The position numbers were made by a program, and so were the translations under genes. A stretch of DNA of 64,000 nucleotides from Holothuria scabra (Eukaryota; Echinodermata; Holothuroidea; Aspidochirotida; Holothuriidae): contig CM074193.1 in the NCBI GenBank assembly GCA_037179385.1, positions 8,825,547 to 8,889,546 on the forward strand, written 5' to 3'. The notes beneath the pieces are model-generated. The model searched no databases. It saw only the letters and a list, made by a program, of their open reading frames with translations, and was not told the origin of the DNA. Of this stretch, positions 41,905 through 55,075 are shown piece after piece; within the stretch, counting starts at the first letter, position 1, and each line of letters begins with the position of its first letter.

Positions 41905-43888
41905 CAGTGGCGTAGCTACTGAGGGGGGGGGGGGCAGGGGGGCAACTTGCCCCCCTGGAAAAATTTTTGGGTAAATTTGATGAATCTTCTTATTATTTCA
42001 AAAATTTCACAAAAATTTCTCAAAATTTTTGTTAGAATAAGAAATTGTGAGACATTTCTCATACATAATTCGTATTTTCATGCAACAAATTAACTCAAAT
42101 TTCGTCAGTGTCTCATGAACCGGCCCAATACGCGTTCCACTGAAATGTCCTCGTCGCGTAGCAGATTGAATGTTCTCTTGTGCTTGTATACGCACGGGGG
42201 TTATGATCAGTGCATTTCAGTGCACAGGAAGCTGTTATTCAGGTGATACTTTGGGAATTCATCAGTAAAAGGATGTGAAAACTGACAAGTCACTACCGTA
42301 GACCCCCGAGGTTGTTATGTTCTTCTACAAGCTAGCAGTAGCTGTACGATTTTACTCTGTGTACATAACGATGGATCGGGCTGAAACAATCCATGGCCAA
42401 CGATAAACTTAAAGTTAATCTAGAAATTAGAATTAACGGGAACCGTTGGCACACTTAGATTTTGTTACTTAGCCTAATCCTTGGAGACTTACAAGCTAGT
42501 TCGGGAAAATAGCTTTCTGCTCACTTTGAGTGTAACAATAAATGGACAATGAGTACCTTGTGGCCTTCTACACATAACAGACTGCTTTTCTCACAGGATA
42601 TCCTGTGTGATCGAGCCACTATTAGGCCTCCTTAGTGTCGTGCGAAGAGGAGACCATTGGGCCATGCCCCCCTCACTGATGCAATTTTTTCTTTGTTCTT
42701 AAAAATACGTAGTCTAACTTTATTAACACAGATTTTACTTCAAAAGATAGCATATGTGGCACCAGAATGCTTATAAGGACACCCAATTTTCAGAAATTTT
42801 CAAAGGGGAAGGATTGTCCTTGCAAGGTCTTTCAGTGATGCCAATTTTTTTTTAATTTCTACAAATAGACCTTGGCAAATTCTGTCAAATTCCAATTTTT
42901 ACTTAAAAAGGTAGACTCTATTTCCCACTGGTGGCATTGATAAAAAAGACTACATGTTTAGATTCTCTTTACGAGCATAAATACGCTATTTTGACCATCT
43001 GAGGGGTCTGATTGTTCGAAATTTTCTTTACGCTCCGCGCCAGCCAATGGTGGCGCTTCGCTCGGTCTTTTGGGGAAAATTACATGTTTGGAGTAAAATT
43101 AGCTCTTAACTCTCTGATCACTTTGCAGTTTGCGAACATATTTTGAAGTGAGCATTTTATTGCAAACGACAAAAGAAGAAAGCGACTGGCTAGATTCTTC
43201 GTATTAGCCTGGAAAATGCTATTTTCGGCCATCTAAGGGGTCTGATTTTTCAAAATTTTCTCTACGCTCCGCGCCAACCAATGGTGGCGCTCCGCTTAGA
43301 TAATCTTTATGACAAAATAACATTTTGTGACCAAGAAAAACCACAAATACCGATCAATGCTCTTTTATTTGGACTTCTAAAAGTGTGCAAATTAATGACA
43401 AGTTTTACTTCGTAAGGTAACATAAATGGCATAAGAGTGCATGTAAAGACGCAAAAGTTTCAGTTTTATCCTCATGAACCACCACGATTCAACCTTTAAC
43501 ACTGTTCCTTTCAAAGTCGAAAATCTTGCACCATTTTGCATGTAGGCTATTTGAAAACGTCAAATTATTTCCGGACACCCCTCCCCTTAGACCATACTGC
43601 ATGCCCCTCCCCCTTCAGAGAAATCCTGCGTACGCCACTGCTTTAGTACATACAAATAAACCAGATATTGTTTACCAAAATAATATACTTTGTTATTTCC
43701 GATTGCTCTCTGTTATACTTTAAGATTAAAATGCAGGTAATATTACAAAATGACATGGTAATGTTGTTATACTTGTAAGTTTGCATATTTTATATGAAAT
43801 ACATACACATTGACCGGGAAAAGTTTTGGGGAAATTTCATACCTTTGCCCCCCCCCCCCCCCTGGAAAAAATCCTAGCTACGCCACTG
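41905..43888 (+). mobile_element. composite hAT-type element, copy 3
   Basis: 1984 bp. Ends CAGTGGCGTAGCTAC and TAGCTACGCCACTG. Flanks CTCTATTT (41897-41904) and CTCCATTT (43889-43896), 7 of 8 matching. Same nested inner element as copies 1 and 2. It ends 93 bp from the gene C stop codon, beyond its poly(A) signal. Confidence 0.92.
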
Positions 43889-43952
43889 CTCCATTTGAAG
43901 TTACCGACCAAGAAGCTATTGTCCACAATTTGCAGGGAAACTTAATTTAAAT

Positions 43953-43958
43953 TTTATT
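43953..43958 (-). terminator. poly(A) signal, gene C
   Basis: Minus-strand AATAAA beginning 23 nt after the stop codon, implying a very short 3'UTR of about 40-50 nt. The next sequence downstream is a transposon target duplication at 43889-43896. Confidence 0.7.
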
Positions 43959-43980
43959 TCCAATTTTAAACATGATTACA

Positions 43981-46017
<2,037 letters not shown>

Positions 46018-46021
46018 TTAA

Positions 46022-46320
46022 AGGCCCAGTTCTCTCACCCCAGACAGTACCAATTCTCCTAACCTTCTTACTCAAGCTCCTCCCACAATTGTTGGAAATC
46101 CATCCTCATCCAGACACAATTTCAATTTATTGCTTCAGGGTGAGTTTGGAAAAACTCAATTTTATAATCAAAACACTCTCAGTACCGTACATGTTGTGTA
46201 ATATAAGCTTTGGCACTTCGCGGCATTGTTTGAATTAGCTGTCAATCAAAAAGCTGAGCCAATTGAGAATTTCGGTACCCTGGTACCAAAATTGTAGTTT
46301 GGGGTGAGAGGTGTGACCCT
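46022..46320. mobile_element. TTAA miniature element, ~297-bp family, copy 5
   Basis: TTAA at 46018-46021 and 46321-46324; ends as in copies 2 and 3. In intron 2 of gene C. Confidence 0.9.
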
Positions 46321-46927
46321 TTAACATTTTTTCCAGCACCTCATATATATAGATGCCTTAAATAGATCTTTCACAGGTTATAGAGGTTGAGACTGTTTAA
46401 TAAAAATTTCTGAATATTTGTCGAGAAGACACTCCACCCGGATAGAAGACTAGACAGCACACAGTGTAACCAATAAAGACGTTTTGACTGTGATCACGGA
46501 TCATTTTTTGAAAGTTTGAAGTCAATGTACAAATATGGTGCGGAATTAAAGTTCTGAAAATTGTAAAACAAACTCCGATGGTCGCTTTAACCTTCCTACT
46601 TGTCACTTTACAACACATTTGTATCAGCGTGTCGTTCATAAAATGTAACTCAAGGCTAAATTTTCAAACATACGTATTACAGTGCATGAGAAATGGATGC
46701 AAACAGTCCAACGCACATCTTAAAATCAAATGCATACCTGAGCTGAGATATACTGTTGAACTTTTTTCACTCAATTTTAAAGGGTAGATTGCACAATAAA
46801 TAATGTGTCATGCGTTATACATTACAGGATTCCAAAGAAACCTGCATGAAGTTATATACAAACACAACGAAAGAGAGCAGCAGTCGTGCTAACATCGACC
46901 TACTCTCTTCCGTGGCAAACGTATTAA

Positions 46928-47745
46928 AGATCAAGAGCAGTCCCCCAGACTTAAAAGAAGGGTTAAAGGTCACAACAGGATTTGGTATGTTAGAGGAGTA
47001 CTTACTCTGAGCATTTCGGTGAAATTTGCATTGAAATCCGATGTGTGGTTCCCAAGATATGAGCACATAAAGTTTTCATATTTTCAACAAATAATGAACT
47101 TGAAGCAAGCACACATGACATCACATCCCCACATTAATGGGAAGTCTTTTGTTTTTCTTTAAACTTTATACTGGATTTTCTCCTCAAAAATCCCATCTCA
47201 TTAAAATATCTTGCATAAGTGGCATGAGAATTTACAAACTTTGCATCCCTCACAGGAAGGACATTCTCCTATTAACCTCAAGGTCAACACAACACTCTGA
47301 TAAAACAAAGGGAAACAAAGCATTCCTTGTCAATGTGAGGAAGTGACATAAGTTCTGTTGCCCTCCAACTCACTTTTGAACACAAATCTACTCAGACTTC
47401 ATTTACTGATATCTCAAGAAATACATGTCCGATTTGAGTGGAACTTTCACCACACTGTGTAGATTTTGTTTCTCTTTCACATATAAAAATTAAATTTTTG
47501 CTTAAACTTCCCCTTTAATTTGAAGCAACAGCTAAAGTATCACAATTTTCGTCCTTTTCCTCTTCAAAGTATCTTTCATCATATTTAACTACTTCAATAT
47601 TGCACATCTAAGGTAAACCAAGCAGTTATTTCTTGCAAATTTCACACTTGAAGAAAAAAATTGTTGTCACATGACTCTCAACAGCCTATCATGAAACAGG
47701 ACAGTCTACTTCGCTACTACAAATTGAGGTAAATGCTCTTGCCCT
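46928..47745. mobile_element. TTAA element, AGGGCAAG family, interrupted copy
   Basis: TTAA at 46924-46927 and 47746-47749; inverted ends AGATCAAGAGCAGT and AGGGCAAGAGCATT. Without the inner element (46955-47514) plus one TTAA it is about 253 bp, near the length of 59202-59420. In intron 2 of gene C. Confidence 0.75.
46955..47514. mobile_element. TTAA element nested in another TTAA element
   Basis: TTAA at 46951-46954 and 47515-47518. Ends AAGAAGGGTTAAAGG and (inverted) AGGGGAAGTTTAAGC are loosely inverted. Flanking sequence AGCAGTCCCCCAGAC and TTTGAAGCAACAGC joins as in the uninterrupted relatives. Confidence 0.65.
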
Positions 47746-48082
47746 TTAAGTGAAGTTAACAGGTACATTTCGTGAACGTGATAAGAAGTAGAATTTTTAT
47801 GTCATTACTGTACTTACTCGAATTACAGTCTTAATATTATATTTCTTTGTTCTTTGTGTATGCCACTGTACCTTCTACCGATTTGTATCGGATAGCAATC
47901 GTACAATTATGGGGTGACGGACGTTAATTATCACGCCCTTTTTGTTCAACATGCCAAACAAGAAAACAGAAAGCGCTGAAGTTCATAAAAACATTTTAAA
48001 TCTCAAAGAAAAAAAAGCAAGTTATGTGAGTTGTACAACATGAAAGTCACAAACTATTGCGCAGTGGACTATTTCGATTTAA

Positions 48083-48387
48083 AAGGCCAAACCTCTCACC
48101 CCAAACTATAATTTTGGTACGGGGTATCGAAATTCTCAATTGGCTCAGCTCTTTGATTGGCAGCTAATTCAAACAATGCAGAGTACCAAAGCTTATATTA
48201 CACAGCATGAAAGGTACTGAGAGTGTTTTAATTATATAAATTGATTTTTTTTCTATACTCACCTCAGTGAAGCAATAAACATTCATCCAGATTGTATCTG
48301 GATGCATGAATTTCAGACAATTGTGGGAGGGGCTTCAGTGAGAAGGCTAGGAGAATTGGTACTGTTTGGGGTGAGAGGTTTGAGCCT
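48083..48387. mobile_element. TTAA miniature element, ~297-bp family, copy 6 (inverted)
   Basis: TTAA at 48079-48082 and 48388-48391. Opposite orientation to copies 2-5. It splits a copy of the inverted-repeat element seen uninterrupted at about 2090-2190. In intron 2 of gene C, 172 bp from exon 2. Confidence 0.88.
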
Positions 48388-48562
48388 TTAAGTGAATAAT
48401 ATTCAACATTTAATATCTCAGCGATAGAACTAGCTATGACAATGGGAGTTGGGTGAATAGGTTTTTGAAACCGTCTTTTTGTAGTTCTAGAACTGAGCTA
48501 CACTTAAAGTCTCATCTAACTAACAAATAGCTCAATAAAAACGATGATTAAGAACTGCCTAC

Positions 48563-48785
48563 CGACTACAGACGGCTCCAAGTCTGCAAAAATTGCCCTC
48601 GGAACGTGTTTGCCGGAACCAGTCTCACTGAAGAAGGTATTGAAGGATTCATCTCCTCCCCCAATGGTTTGATCACTGGGCATCTGACCATCAGGCTGAA
48701 TACCATGCTCCAGACAGTAGAGTTCCCAGCATGCATTGCCAATCTGGCAACCAGCTTGTCCAACGTGGATAGAGATACATTCACG
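48563..48785 (-). CDS. TUBA: alpha-tubulin gene C, exon 2 (Gln at residue 40)
   Basis: 223-nt exon coding [20 protein letters not shown] through ADLEPSVV plus the first base of codon 76. Acceptor AACAG (AG at 48786-48787); donor G|GTAGGC (GT at 48561-48562). Codon 40 is CAA (Gln) in MPSDQT, where A and B have AAG (Lys). Other differences from B are Cys14, Glu47 in GGGDES, Ser58 in ETGSGK, Ala in IFADLEP and Ser in EPSVV. Lys40 is the only classic luminal acetylation site of alpha-tubulin, so this isotype cannot be acetylated there and carries a neutral, acetyl-Lys-like side chain. Confidence 0.97.
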
Positions 48786-49133
48786 CTGTTGAAAACGTTA
48801 GAGGAAAAATTCGCGCAGTTAAGGGTAATAGTGATCCAAACAATAAAGTCACATGAAGAATATGTCGATTAGTTCGAGCCATATGTTATATCGATCGATA
48901 AACATGCCACTGAGGGTAAAGTTTATCGGCCGATAGAGGCCTTTCCACACAGGATGCGTATGCGTCGTGTATACGTTAAGTCCGACCTTTTCGCGTATCA
49001 TTCTACATAATTATGCGTCCTTGTCAAGATGTACGTGTCTTTGGTTTGACAATATGCGTTCACACTAACGCCAACTTCGACGTGCCTTTTCGATATGAAG
49101 TGTATATTGTTTCCCTAGTCACGCACAGTATTT

Positions 49134-49640
49134 GTAGGTAGTTGTAGTGTAAGCAGCAGTATCAGCGACAGTGTTAGTAGCAGTGTTCGTGGCAGGGGCA
49201 GCGTAAGTGGCAGGAGAAGTGTCAGTGACAATGGCAGTGTCAGTGGAAATCTCAGTGGCAGTGACAGTGTCAATGGCAGTCATGTCAATGACAGTGGTAG
49301 CGTCAGTGGCAGTAGTCAATGACAATCATGGCAGTGGCAGTGCCAGTATCAATTGCAATCATGTCAATGGCAGTGTCAGTGGCAGTAGCAATGTTCCGGG
49401 CAGGGCCAGTGTCAGTGGCAGGGCAGTGACAATGGCAGTTGCAGTGTCAGTGGCAGTGTTCGTGGCAGGGACAGCGTCAGTGGCAGGATAAGTGTCAGTG
49501 GCAGGGCCAGTGCCGGTGGAAGTTGCAGTGGCAGCGGCAGTGTCAATGGCAGTCATGTCAATGACAGTGGTACGTCAGTGGCAGCAGCAGTGTTAATGGC
49601 AATCATGACAGTGGCAGCGTCAGTGGCAGTAGCAGTAAAG
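49134..49640. repeat. hexamer minisatellite GGCAGT/GTCAGT
   Basis: About 500 bp of imperfect six-base units (GGCAGT, GTCAGT, GACAGT, with CATGTCAAT variants and higher-order periodicity). Lies in intron 1 of gene C, roughly 350 bp from exon 2. Frames on both strands are repeat by-products rich in Val/Ser or Thr/Asp/Ala. Confidence 0.92.
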
Positions 49641-50637
49641 CAGTAATAGTGATGCATGCTGGTTAAAACATTGCATGCATGTCATAAGAAAGTTCACAGT
49701 ACATCGGTTACAATCTTCATTTACTCACAATATTCAATCTGTCTACTGCCTACAACATTTTACACATTTATAACTTCTCATGTACCGCACATTTGCCCCT
49801 GCAGTACAATCATGTCTAATATCAAGAATTCCCTTCCCTACCACCCAACCAATGAATACAACTCGTTTCCCACTAATAACGAAGACAATAATAATTGGCA
49901 AAAGGTGACCAAAGATTCATATCAGTGCAAGGCGCATAAATTCTCACCGCTAACAGGCTAAATATTTTGCAAAACAATCATGCGTTACGGTGATTTGGAG
50001 CAGAAAAATTGCATACTTAAGCCCATCATCCTGTCAATTGGATTGTATTGTGTTTGTGTTGTGAGGGTCCCCTACAATAGGGTCGCTATCTGCAACCCCT
50101 CTTAATATTTAGCAGGATCTCATTCATTTGACCTTGATTAATATTAGGGGTCCGTAATACTATTGCGGCGGACTCCATTGGTGAACTTGTAACGTCATAA
50201 ATCAAAGAGCATATAGCTCAATGTGAAAATTTGACATGGCTTTTACACGCGACCCATATAATACGTAGCCTATGTAGATAGGACTAAAGGTTAAATTAGA
50301 TGAGAACAGATCAATCAGTCAATTGTTCAGTCAAAAAACTCATATGACAGACAAAATGACACTATTTTTATCATTGCACCTTTAAAAAGTTGAATCTACT
50401 ACGAAATAATTCTTAATAAAAAACTTTTATCTCTTGCTGCTCTGCTTTCCCGTGAGAAATCACCAGGGTGTACACAAAATTCTGTTCGAGAAACTCAGGA
50501 TGTGAGAAAGACCTGATGTTTGAGGAAAAGTGTTAACGAATATTATTAAAACCGATTCATAACTCAGTGAAAAAGGAGATATGACACACATTTGGCCTTT
50601 AATATAGCAATGGTATTGATCGGGTTGGGAATGGGAG
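49641..50637. other. intron 1 of gene C, no feature recognised
   Basis: Non-coding; a possible short tract GGGTCCCC/GGGGTCC at 50065-50152 with AATA between. Nothing supportable. Confidence 0.4.
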
Positions 50638-50645
50638 GGGGCTAA

Positions 50646-53003
50646 CAGTGGCGGCGGAAGCATAAAAATTTAGGGGGGGGGACAATCAGTGAACAAGATG
50701 GAATGGTAGGAGCCGTGAAACGAACCCTATGTGCGCGTAGCGCACATCACGAGCGCGAAGCGCGAAGTCCCATTGGCGTGGGCCAAGGGCCCGCCTTGGG
50801 GTCCTGGAAGCTCTGAGATTCTGCAAGCTCTCTCGTGCAATCTAAGCCGTTTTTGGAACATTTTACGGTGGATTCAATGAACAAAAATGTGCGAAATATT
50901 TGCGTTCACAGATAGCCTATAGGCTATTTCCTGACCGACGCAGAATTTAACGTAGGCCTTCGTATAGGCTAGGCCAAATAATGTCCGGGTTCACCTAGCT
51001 TAACCTGATTGTCACAGAACGAGTTATAACGCAACGACATAAGCCTAAGCATGTGACATCAATTACGCAACATTACATTGGATGAACAAATGTAGTGGAA
51101 ATAGCCTACTGTAAATGAATGACTCACCTATGATGAGTGCATAGGCGTACAAGAGCATTTCAGTTTGGGGCCAGAGGATTCTCTGCCCGAAATGTAATTC
51201 TGCCCGAAAGACTATCTAAGCGGAGCGCCACCATCAGTTGGCGCGGAGCGCCCAGAAAATTTTGAAAAATCGCAACCCCTCAGACAGCCGGAAATGGCCT
51301 TTTCCAGGCTTATAAGCAGAATCAAGGCCGTCCATATTTTGAATTTTCGTTTGCAATAAAATTTTCACCAAAAATGATTAAATCTACGAAAAGGTCAGAA
51401 AACTCCCAGATGAAATGTACTACTAACCATTGGATGACTACAGTAAGCTATAATCATTGGAAAATGAGTTTGCTTGCGCGTTCTACAAACTATTTTACGT
51501 CATGTAGCATGAGATTATCATCAATATAATTTTGAAAATTGAAAAACTTCAGAAACCCTCGAAAATCCCAAGGCTTCATAATATAATGATATACCGCACC
51601 TGGGAATGGATAAAACATTACCTGGTCTTGTATCTTTCCGTGGAAAACTGTAGAACGGAATTAAAAACATGAGTACCGTATGTCTGTGACTCTGTTGCGA
51701 CTCTTGCCCGAATTCCAGTTCCACTGAATTGATACAACTGTCTATATGACTCTACCCGAACTCCCGACTATATATAAATGATTTTTCTACTAACGCCGTT
51801 TGAGAAAAACCCGGCTTGTCACGTTGCTAGATATTTTTACATTAATTTGTGGGCAGACTTACTTGCAGATTTGTTCACACTTAATTCGTATGAGTGAGAA
51901 AACAAGCTACGCTGATTTGTTTACCATTGCCCGAAATTCGGTTCCACGGCACTGCAGGTTAAAAAGTTTCGCACCATTTAAAGAGGATCATTTTGAAAAG
52001 TGCAAAATAGTCATCTCATTCATATGCTGCCCAAATAGCTCTCGACCAAGTATGTTTCATCCTTCTGGTGACTATTGGTGATTGTCATTTAGTGATATGG
52101 TGCGTCACAAGAGAGCTTTTGATTGATTTGTTCGGGCAAAATTTTGGGGACTGTATACATCCTCTCTCCCCTTGTAATCTGGCAATTAACTTTTGCCCGA
52201 ATATTGTGTCATTTCGGGCAAAGGTTTGCGCAAGAATATGAAGTGAGGCTGACGAAAAATTGTTTTTTTATAAGTTGTCCGAATGTGTCGCAAATTTTGG
52301 TATCTCTTTGAGTTTTCATGAAAATTGTACCGTGACTACGATGCTTTTTTATTATTTTTCGGCCAAGTGTTTGAAGGAATTCGGGCACGCCTAGGAGTTT
52401 TCTGTGTAAGTAGAAACAAACCAGATTTTAAGACTCAAACGGCTGCCCGAATTTTTCCAGATCCCTGCCCCAATTTTAGATCTTGAGAAAATTGGGGGGG
52501 GGGGGTGGGTGGGGGTGGCAGTCTGCCCCTGACCCCCCTCGTACGCCTATGGATGAGTGAATACTGATCAACTGTTCTTTCACGTGGTGGCAATGGCAAT
52601 GTTTCACTTCTCGCGGAGGGAAAATACTAGTACAGTAAAGGTTCGGTTTCACTGGACAAGTGATATACTACATACACCTGGTTTGCGGACCGGGCGAGGT
52701 TGCCAGATTCTTGTAATGATTTGTAGCCAAAAACTAGGTCACAGGCATAGAGCATGGCCGCAGGGGACCGTGACAAGAATCAGCCAAACAATGGCAGATC
52801 ATAGGCTAAGTCAATTTCGGCTGCTCTGTTCGGTGGTGGGTTAACTATAGTCTCAACTTTAAACTGGTTCAAGGCTCCCAAGTTTCTTTTACTTCTTCTC
52901 TGATTTTTTTTTTTTTTTTTGGGGGGGGGGGGGGACGTCCCCTCGCTAAGAAATTTAGGGGGGGACGTGTCCCCCCGCCCCCCCCCCGCTTCCGCCGCCA
53001 GTG
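50646..53003. mobile_element. hAT-type element, 2.36 kb, perfect 8-bp duplication
   Basis: Left end CAGTGGCGGCGGAAGC, right end GCTTCCGCCGCCAGTG (inverted, one base off), each next to G or C tracts. Flanked by identical GGGGCTAA (50638-50645, 53004-53011). The interior has the GAGCGCCACC...TTGGCGCGGAGCGC module (51226-51250). No transposase domain recognised among its short frames. In intron 1 of gene C. Confidence 0.88.
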
Positions 53004-53011
53004 GGGGCTAA

Positions 53012-55067
53012 TGTTCTCAGGCGTCCGAATCCTGAAGTGTTACGGACCAGACTCTGTTATAAAGCAATTCAGCCACACGAACGAGAGAATACACATACAC
53101 AAACGCGCAAACAAACACACGTACACGTTCACACCAGGGATGTCTAATAACACCTCCCTGTTCAGAAAAGCATGCGTTCTCATACACAAAAATCAACATC
53201 AACGTGTAAAGCATGTTAAGGCACTTTCAAGAATCGGAAAATGGGAAGTAGCGTATCTGCCGGGTAAAGGGAGCAGATGCAGAAAGTGCCCCTTATTTTG
53301 ACCATTAAGATCAGACGAAATTGTCTGGTTTAAAATGAGATAAAAAAAAGAACTGAAGAAAGGAAGAAAGTGAAAGGAAGCGGAAATGAATCAACGTGGA
53401 AAAAGGTTATATATTTTCAGATAAAAGAGACTGATTAGTTCAGCTGATTTTATTAAAACCATTGGAAGTTAAAACTTAAGTAGTGTCCGACCGGTGTGTC
53501 CGATTTCTATGCATCGGCAGGCGTGTAACGATTGGAGAAATATCGACCGATAGCGCTTATTTTAAAGTCACAACTAATGGGTTTATGAGCTCCCGGCTTA
53601 TATTTAGGCTTAATATTCGGACCAGACAGGTATCTGCCGGATTTCGAGTATCTTTTGTGTAACCGTCGGTCGGACTCCGCATATACCTTAGCCTGCGAAG
53701 CGTCTCTGTGGTTGCAGCTACTAAGGCTGCCGCTCTTCGCCATCGGCTGAACAAAAAAAGCTTCCTCCGCTTCGCGTGCGACCTATATCTGGCCGATTTC
53801 AGGTCAGATCCTGAGTAGTTGGCTGATGCCTTGCTTGGTCAGGCCATCACTGCTGGATTGATACATAGACCAGGGAGGTGTTATCTAATACCACCTCCCT
53901 GCATAGACTAATCACTTATTGAACTAAACCGAAAAATGGCCCAGTCCCCGGACGAGTTGTCAGATGCCCGGCCGTAGACTCTAGCAACTCGAAGCCCTGC
54001 TTCGAGTTAAACCTAAAATAAATGTGGAACCCGACCGAGGCATGAATAGTTTTACTTTCGCTGATGGGTAATTTTGCCTTTTATTTTGTACATCATATTG
54101 AATTGTTTAAAATTGTTACAAAATAATTTCATTTTCAAAGTACAGAGTTAAATGTTTCCAAATAAAACGACAGTATGGTGATATCAAAGATCTATATGCA
54201 CTAAAAGCCCAAGAGGTTTGGAAGCAGGAGTAAACTGCTACTGAAACTTTCACAACACCTGAATTTCAGACAGGGCCTGAAAAAATACTGCAACCATTTC
54301 TATTTTACTATGTATGTTAAACAAAAAACCTCCTAAACGTTTCCAACTCTTTCAAAAATCTTCTCGAAAAATAAAACAAAAAATCATAGTCACGGTAGAA
54401 TTTTGATGGACATGCAAAAGGGTTGCCAAAATGTGGTACGAATTCAGCTTATGTGCGAGCATTGGCCCAGCATGAGCTGAATTCGTACCAACTTCGTACA
54501 CCCCCCAGAAGGGGGAGGGGAGCGAATTTGATTTGTTTTTTTTTAATGGGACAAAAGAAAGAATGACTTTACACGGGTGGTCATCCATGCTAATCTCTCA
54601 TTTACCGTAAAACAGCCCGTGTTTTAGTGTTTACGTGAGCACCTTGAACACCACATGCTAGGATCTTTTGCAAATTACCAACATTTTCGCCCGTTCCGCG
54701 CACTTTCAGTATATTTGATGTATTTATTATAGCGTCTCTAACGAATTAACATTATTCATCTGTCCGATTTCGTTGATTGTTCGTAAGCACAGACTAGCAG
54801 ATGAGTAAGATTATGGAAGAGCACAACATTCAAAAAGGCGAAGAAGGCCTTGGTGATTTTTTCTGCCTTCCTCTTCGTTTGTTAGTCATGTTTAATGAAA
54901 TTTGAAAGCTTTATCGGATGACAAGCCAGCAGATTCCCTTTTAAAATTTCCCTTCAGCAAATACAGTTTTAGGAAACTGAAAATACTTCGGTGCAGACCG
55001 CATGCAACCGTGAAAATCGAAAAAAATTTCTAATCCAAAATTTCAACACTCTTGCCGCTCATTCATC
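53012..55067. other. intron 1 of gene C, middle part
   Basis: Two small hairpin motifs (53136-53164, 53871-53901) and a 15-bp inverted repeat (54435-54489, listed). No coding similarity. Confidence 0.4.
54435..54489. repeat. 15-bp perfect inverted repeat
   Basis: GGTACGAATTCAGCT (54435-54449) and its exact complement AGCTGAATTCGTACC (54475-54489) with a 25-nt loop. Function unknown. Confidence 0.8.
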
Positions 55068-55075
55068 ATTATCTG

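Noticed and set aside
36362..43888. Segmental duplication rather than transposition of the 1.95-kb units
   Set aside because: Each unit has different 8-bp flanks matching only itself, so they are separate insertions.
49119..49556. Thr/Ala-rich or Val/Ser-rich secreted repeat protein
   Set aside because: By-product of the hexamer minisatellite; several frames on both strands are open at once.
52903..52990. Assembly gap or artefact at long T, G and C runs
   Set aside because: Similar homopolymer tracts occur next to the ends of all hAT elements here, so they are part of the element; exact run lengths may still be wrong.
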